Positions 30,740 to 33,006 of a stretch of DNA of 33,006 nucleotides are shown piece by piece (position 1 is the first letter of the stretch; every line of letters starts with the position of its first letter). The position numbers and the translations under genes were made by a program. The notes below the pieces were generated by a model, which did no database searches, was not told the origin of the DNA, and worked only from the letters and a program-made list of their open reading frames with translations. The DNA is from Qipengyuania algicida (lineage in GTDB: Bacteria; Pseudomonadota; Alphaproteobacteria; Sphingomonadales; Sphingomonadaceae). The stretch lies in the NCBI RefSeq assembly GCF_009828025.1, contig NZ_WTYA01000017.1, positions 1 to 33,006 on the forward strand, read 5' to 3'.

Positions 30740-31548
30740 GGTATATAGACCGCACACAGCTCATTTTGCCTGACGGCTGGAATGCTCGGGCTGAAGCTGC
30801 TGCTCAAGCGGTGGCTGACGGTGCCGACCCGAATGACTTTGCGGCTGTCTGGCGTGAGCTAAAAGATGGTCTAGCCAACTTATCCAACGACAAGTGTTGG
30901 TACTGTGAAGTTTGCATACCCAGATCCGACAATGCAGTAGACCATTTTAGGCCAAAAGGAAGGGTCAGCGATGCCCAGAACCCGCACAGCGGGTACAAGT
31001 GGCTAGCCTTCAAGCAAGCCAACTTCAGGTATGCCTGCACGTTCTGCAACTGTCGCAGAAAAGATGTTGACGGTGGCACTGCTGGCGGAAAGGCGGATCG
31101 ATTTCCCCTTCTTGACGAAGCCGCACGGCTCTATGCTGCCGGGCCGCTTACTGCCGAACGGCCCGCCTTACTTGATCCTTGCGAGATCGGTGACTGGAAG
31201 CTTCTTGGATGCATGAAGGAAAACGGGAAACCTTGCGCCACCTCAAACTCGGATCAAGAGCGGAAACGCGCTGATACGTCGATTGAAATATACCACCTTC
31301 ATCATGAGCCCACCTGCAAACTACGACATACTGCGGCAGTTCAACTCGTGAGCGATATCGACGAGGGGAAGGGCCATTTCATCAATGCCCAAACAGATCC
31401 CAACCAAGAAGCAGGATTTAAAAGGGTTGCAGAGCGCATATTGAGAGCAATCAATAGAAAGAGCCAGTTCAGCGGCGAAATGCGTTTCCTTTTAAGGGGG
31501 GAGCGAGACGTTGATCATCCTTGGATAGAAGACCTCCTTCAAACCTGA
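30736..31548 (+). CDS. HNH endonuclease (Septu PtuB-like, TIGR02646-type)
   Basis: A 270-residue protein with a zinc-bound HNH core: CWYCEVC at about 54-60, AVDHFRPKG with the catalytic His, then YACTFCNCRRK and KADRFPLLDE. Proteins of this kind (TIGR02646-type, including PtuB) cut DNA when released or activated by the ATPase. The start is a TTG overlapping the ATPase stop (TTGA) and gives MRYIDRTQL, which fits homologues. It is the last gene of the operon. The start codon is the least certain part. Confidence 0.88.
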   Translation: MRYIDRTQLILPDGWNARAEAAAQAVADGADPNDFAAVWRELKDGLANLSNDKCWYCEVCIPRSDNAVDHFRPKGRVSDAQNPHSGYKWLAFKQANFRYACTFCNCRRKDVDGGTAGGKADRFPLLDEAARLYAAGPLTAERPALLDPCEIGDWKLLGCMKENGKPCATSNSDQERKRADTSIEIYHLHHEPTCKLRHTAAVQLVSDIDEGKGHFINAQTDPNQEAGFKRVAERILRAINRKSQFSGEMRFLLRGERDVDHPWIEDLLQT

Positions 31549-31625
31549 GCCAAGTTGCAAGCAGCAAATGATTGTTTCATTTGACGCAGCTTTTCAGATG
31601 CCCGCAAGGACGGCTAAACAAGTAG

Positions 31626-31919
31626 CTATTGATTTGGAACATCTGTCAACGTTCCATCAGGGCCAAAAGGTAATCCTACTGACCTAGCGTTTGCGCCGAA
31701 CATCGACCCTGTAGAATGCACCCAAACAAGGCGTTGGCTGCCATCGGTGTAGTCGATAACCTGATTGGGTCTCCCAAGGATTTCAATGACCTGTCGCCTG
31801 GTCATGCCCACTTCGAGACGATCCACCGCAGTGGCGTCGTAGTTGGTACCCATCGATACGCAGCCCGCGCACATCAAGGCTGCACCAATCGCGAATTTCT
31901 TGAAGATTTCGGGTGTCAC
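31626..31919 (-). CDS. small lipoprotein with SmpA/BamE-like domain
   Basis: A 97-residue product beginning with a signal peptide (KKFAIGAALMCAGC, with Cys at -3, a slightly unusual lipobox). The mature part has the SmpA/OmlA (BamE-like) pattern: VDRLEVGMTRRQVIEILGRPNQV, then SQRLVWVHS. BamE-type lipoproteins support outer-membrane assembly; whether this copy does so is unknown. The GTG at 31919 is chosen over the longer in-frame frame because it sits just before the signal. It lies downstream of the inverted-repeat element at 31979-32126. Confidence 0.75.
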   Translation of the reverse strand: MTPEIFKKFAIGAALMCAGCVSMGTNYDATAVDRLEVGMTRRQVIEILGRPNQVIDYTDGSQRLVWVHSTGSMFGANARSVGLPFGPDGTLTDVPNQ

Positions 31920-31978
31920 CCCGGAAGTCGATGGCGGTACGCCCCCGCTTTCGACTTCACACCTAAACCCTGGTGATC

Positions 31979-32126
31979 GGGGAGTTAGTAAACCGAGATG
32001 AGTCGGCCCTACGACCTTTAGGCCCGAGAGCCCTGGACATACGCCGCAGGCTCCCCGACCATAAGTCAAGGAGTGCGGTACTGTTGCGGTCAGCACCGAC
32101 CGCTCATCTCGGGGTTACTAATCCCC
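31979..32126. mobile_element. 148-bp element with 24-bp inverted ends (MITE-like)
   Basis: The left arm 31979-32002 and the right arm 32103-32126 are imperfect reverse complements (GGGGAGTTAGTAAACCGAG versus GGGGATTAGTAACCCCGAG, both followed by ATGAG), separated by 100 bases. A smaller hairpin (GCGGTC/GACCGC) lies inside near the right arm. There is no convincing coding frame. It could be a MITE or a structured RNA. Confidence 0.6.
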
Positions 32127-32270
32127 AATGCCGTGCGTGGCGGCATCGCCAAGCTGTATGGGACAGGTGCCACTTTCAGGCAATGGAAAGCTGTATAGTC
32201 GGGGTTTCGCCTGATCTTCGCCAGAGTATTTCGTATAATCGCCCAGTTTCAGCGGCACAGAGAGGCCATC

Positions 32271-32846
32271 ATGGGCGGCATCAATTCCGGGCGGCGGCGC
32301 AGCGTCCAATGCGGAGCAGTCGAGCAGTTTCCTGTCATCGACCTGCGCGTGCTGAAGCGCGCTGGGCTGCTGAAGCCCGGTGAATGCACGTATGACACGT
32401 TATGCTGGCGAAATCAGGACCTAGACGCGCTTGAGGGTCGAATTTTCGTCGATTTGAGCGACTCTGACGATGCATCAATACGTATTGCCGGTGATGTGCC
32501 CAACCAGCGCGCAGCGATCGACTGCGTGCCCTGCCCTTTCGGCGGCTATCGCTGCTATTTCCTCTGCCCGCTGACCGGCACTCGTTGCGAGCAGCTTTTC
32601 CTCGTGGATGGCATATTCGCATCACGCAAAGCCCACAGACTGACATACGCCAGCCAGAGCGAGGATGAGCTATCCCGCGCTCGACGGAAAGTACGCAAGC
32701 TGCACAGGCAGGTAGAGGGCGATACTCGCTATGCCCGCACACGAGGCCGCAAGCGATATGCCAAGGTGCGAGAATTCAGGCGTGCTCAGAGCATTGCAGA
32801 TGAACTTTATCTCGATCGACTTCGTACGATGGCCGCTGATACTTGA
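32271..32846 (+). CDS. cysteine-rich protein of unknown function
   Basis: A 191-residue basic protein of a type common in sphingomonads and other proteobacteria. The N terminus MGGINSGRRR resembles a nucleic-acid-binding start. The central region has a compact zinc-ribbon pattern (CVPCPFGGYRCYFLCP, then TRCEQLF). The C-terminal third is strongly basic (RRKVRKLHRQ, then RGRKRYAKVREFRRAQ). GAGAGG lies close upstream of the ATG. Its role is unknown; nucleic acid binding is inferred from composition. Confidence 0.75.
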   Translation: MGGINSGRRRSVQCGAVEQFPVIDLRVLKRAGLLKPGECTYDTLCWRNQDLDALEGRIFVDLSDSDDASIRIAGDVPNQRAAIDCVPCPFGGYRCYFLCPLTGTRCEQLFLVDGIFASRKAHRLTYASQSEDELSRARRKVRKLHRQVEGDTRYARTRGRKRYAKVREFRRAQSIADELYLDRLRTMAADT

Positions 32847-32859
32847 TTGTGATTCTTGG

Positions 32860-33006
32860 TTATGGTCCTTCTGGGAAGGTCTCAGGTATTGCGAAATGCT
32901 CATTGATGGACTGCATAAGCTCAAAAATTGCCGGATGGTCCACATCGAGCGTTGCTGGATTTAGTTCCGGCATGTTGAACATTGTGCCGAAGAACTGCTG
33001 CTGTGG
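32860..33006 (-). CDS. C-terminal end of a protein of unknown function (partial)
   Basis: The minus strand is open from the last base of the window to a TAA at 32860-32862, giving 48 residues. The start lies outside. The frame has normal codon use and a Pro/acid-rich end (FAIPETFPEGP). It converges on the previous gene with 13 bases between. The family cannot be told from this piece. Confidence 0.6.
   Translation of the reverse strand, partial: PQQQFFGTMFNMPELNPATLDVDHPAIFELMQSINEHFAIPETFPEGP

Noticed and set aside
25124..31548. Complete type I restriction system
   Set aside because: No HsdR helicase/nuclease motifs appear in any frame of the window.
32000..32383. Plus-strand gene upstream of 32271
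   Set aside because: The frame runs through the inverted-repeat element and overlaps the well-supported gene at 32271 out of frame.

Overview
The window looks like accessory chromosomal DNA of an alphaproteobacterium, most likely a sphingomonad and possibly Erythrobacteraceae. The support is a GTTC-N7-GTTC (alphaproteobacterial) SOS box, a tRNA-Lys(CTT) 3' fragment of alphaproteobacterial type, a paired SRAP/Y-family polymerase module like those on sphingomonad mobile elements, and a DUF6717 protein. The taxonomic call comes from recognising families, not from a search.

Layout. (1) 0-5.1 kb: a run of single small plus-strand genes (lipoproteins, secreted, membrane and DUF6717 proteins). Almost every one is separated from the next by one copy of a roughly 60-bp intergenic repeat with inverted ends (GTCCGC ... 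GCGGAC). The run also holds IS debris and a ~160-bp MITE-like insertion. (2) 5.1-7.3 kb: divergent SRAP peptidase and Y-family polymerase genes sharing a LexA-type box, plus an overlapping zinc-ribbon gene. (3) 7.4-10.9 kb: a large MobA/MobL-like relaxase gene with strong palindromes upstream. (4) 10.8-14.4 kb: the repeat-separated small-gene pattern resumes, including a DUF4253 protein. (5) 14.6-16.6 kb: a two-gene operon of a DUF6161 membrane protein and a zinc-ribbon/TIR protein, a candidate anti-phage module. (6) 16.8-20.5 kb: a lipoprotein gene, a degenerate repeat tract and a compact four-gene operon of unknown function. (7) 20.7-24.6 kb: the repeat-separated small genes again, with the repeat now in the opposite orientation. 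(8) 24.7-25.1 kb: a 3' half tRNA-Lys with no 5' half, the usual scar of an integrated island. (9) 25.1-31.5 kb: a five-gene overlapping operon, HsdM - GIY-YIG/DUF4357 - HsdS - AAA ATPase - HNH nuclease, with no HsdR. (10) 31.6-33.0 kb: a BamE/SmpA-like lipoprotein, a ~148-bp inverted-repeat element, a cysteine-rich protein and the end of another gene.

Three things stand out. The first is a cassette-like array in which small genes are spaced by a 60-bp repeat of nearly constant length, whose polarity mostly follows that of the gene. The second is a type I methylase/specificity pair coupled to Septu-like ATPase/HNH and GIY-YIG nucleases instead of HsdR, next to a tRNA attachment scar. The third is the DUF6161-TIR pair. 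Functions given for these are inferred from domains and gene order.
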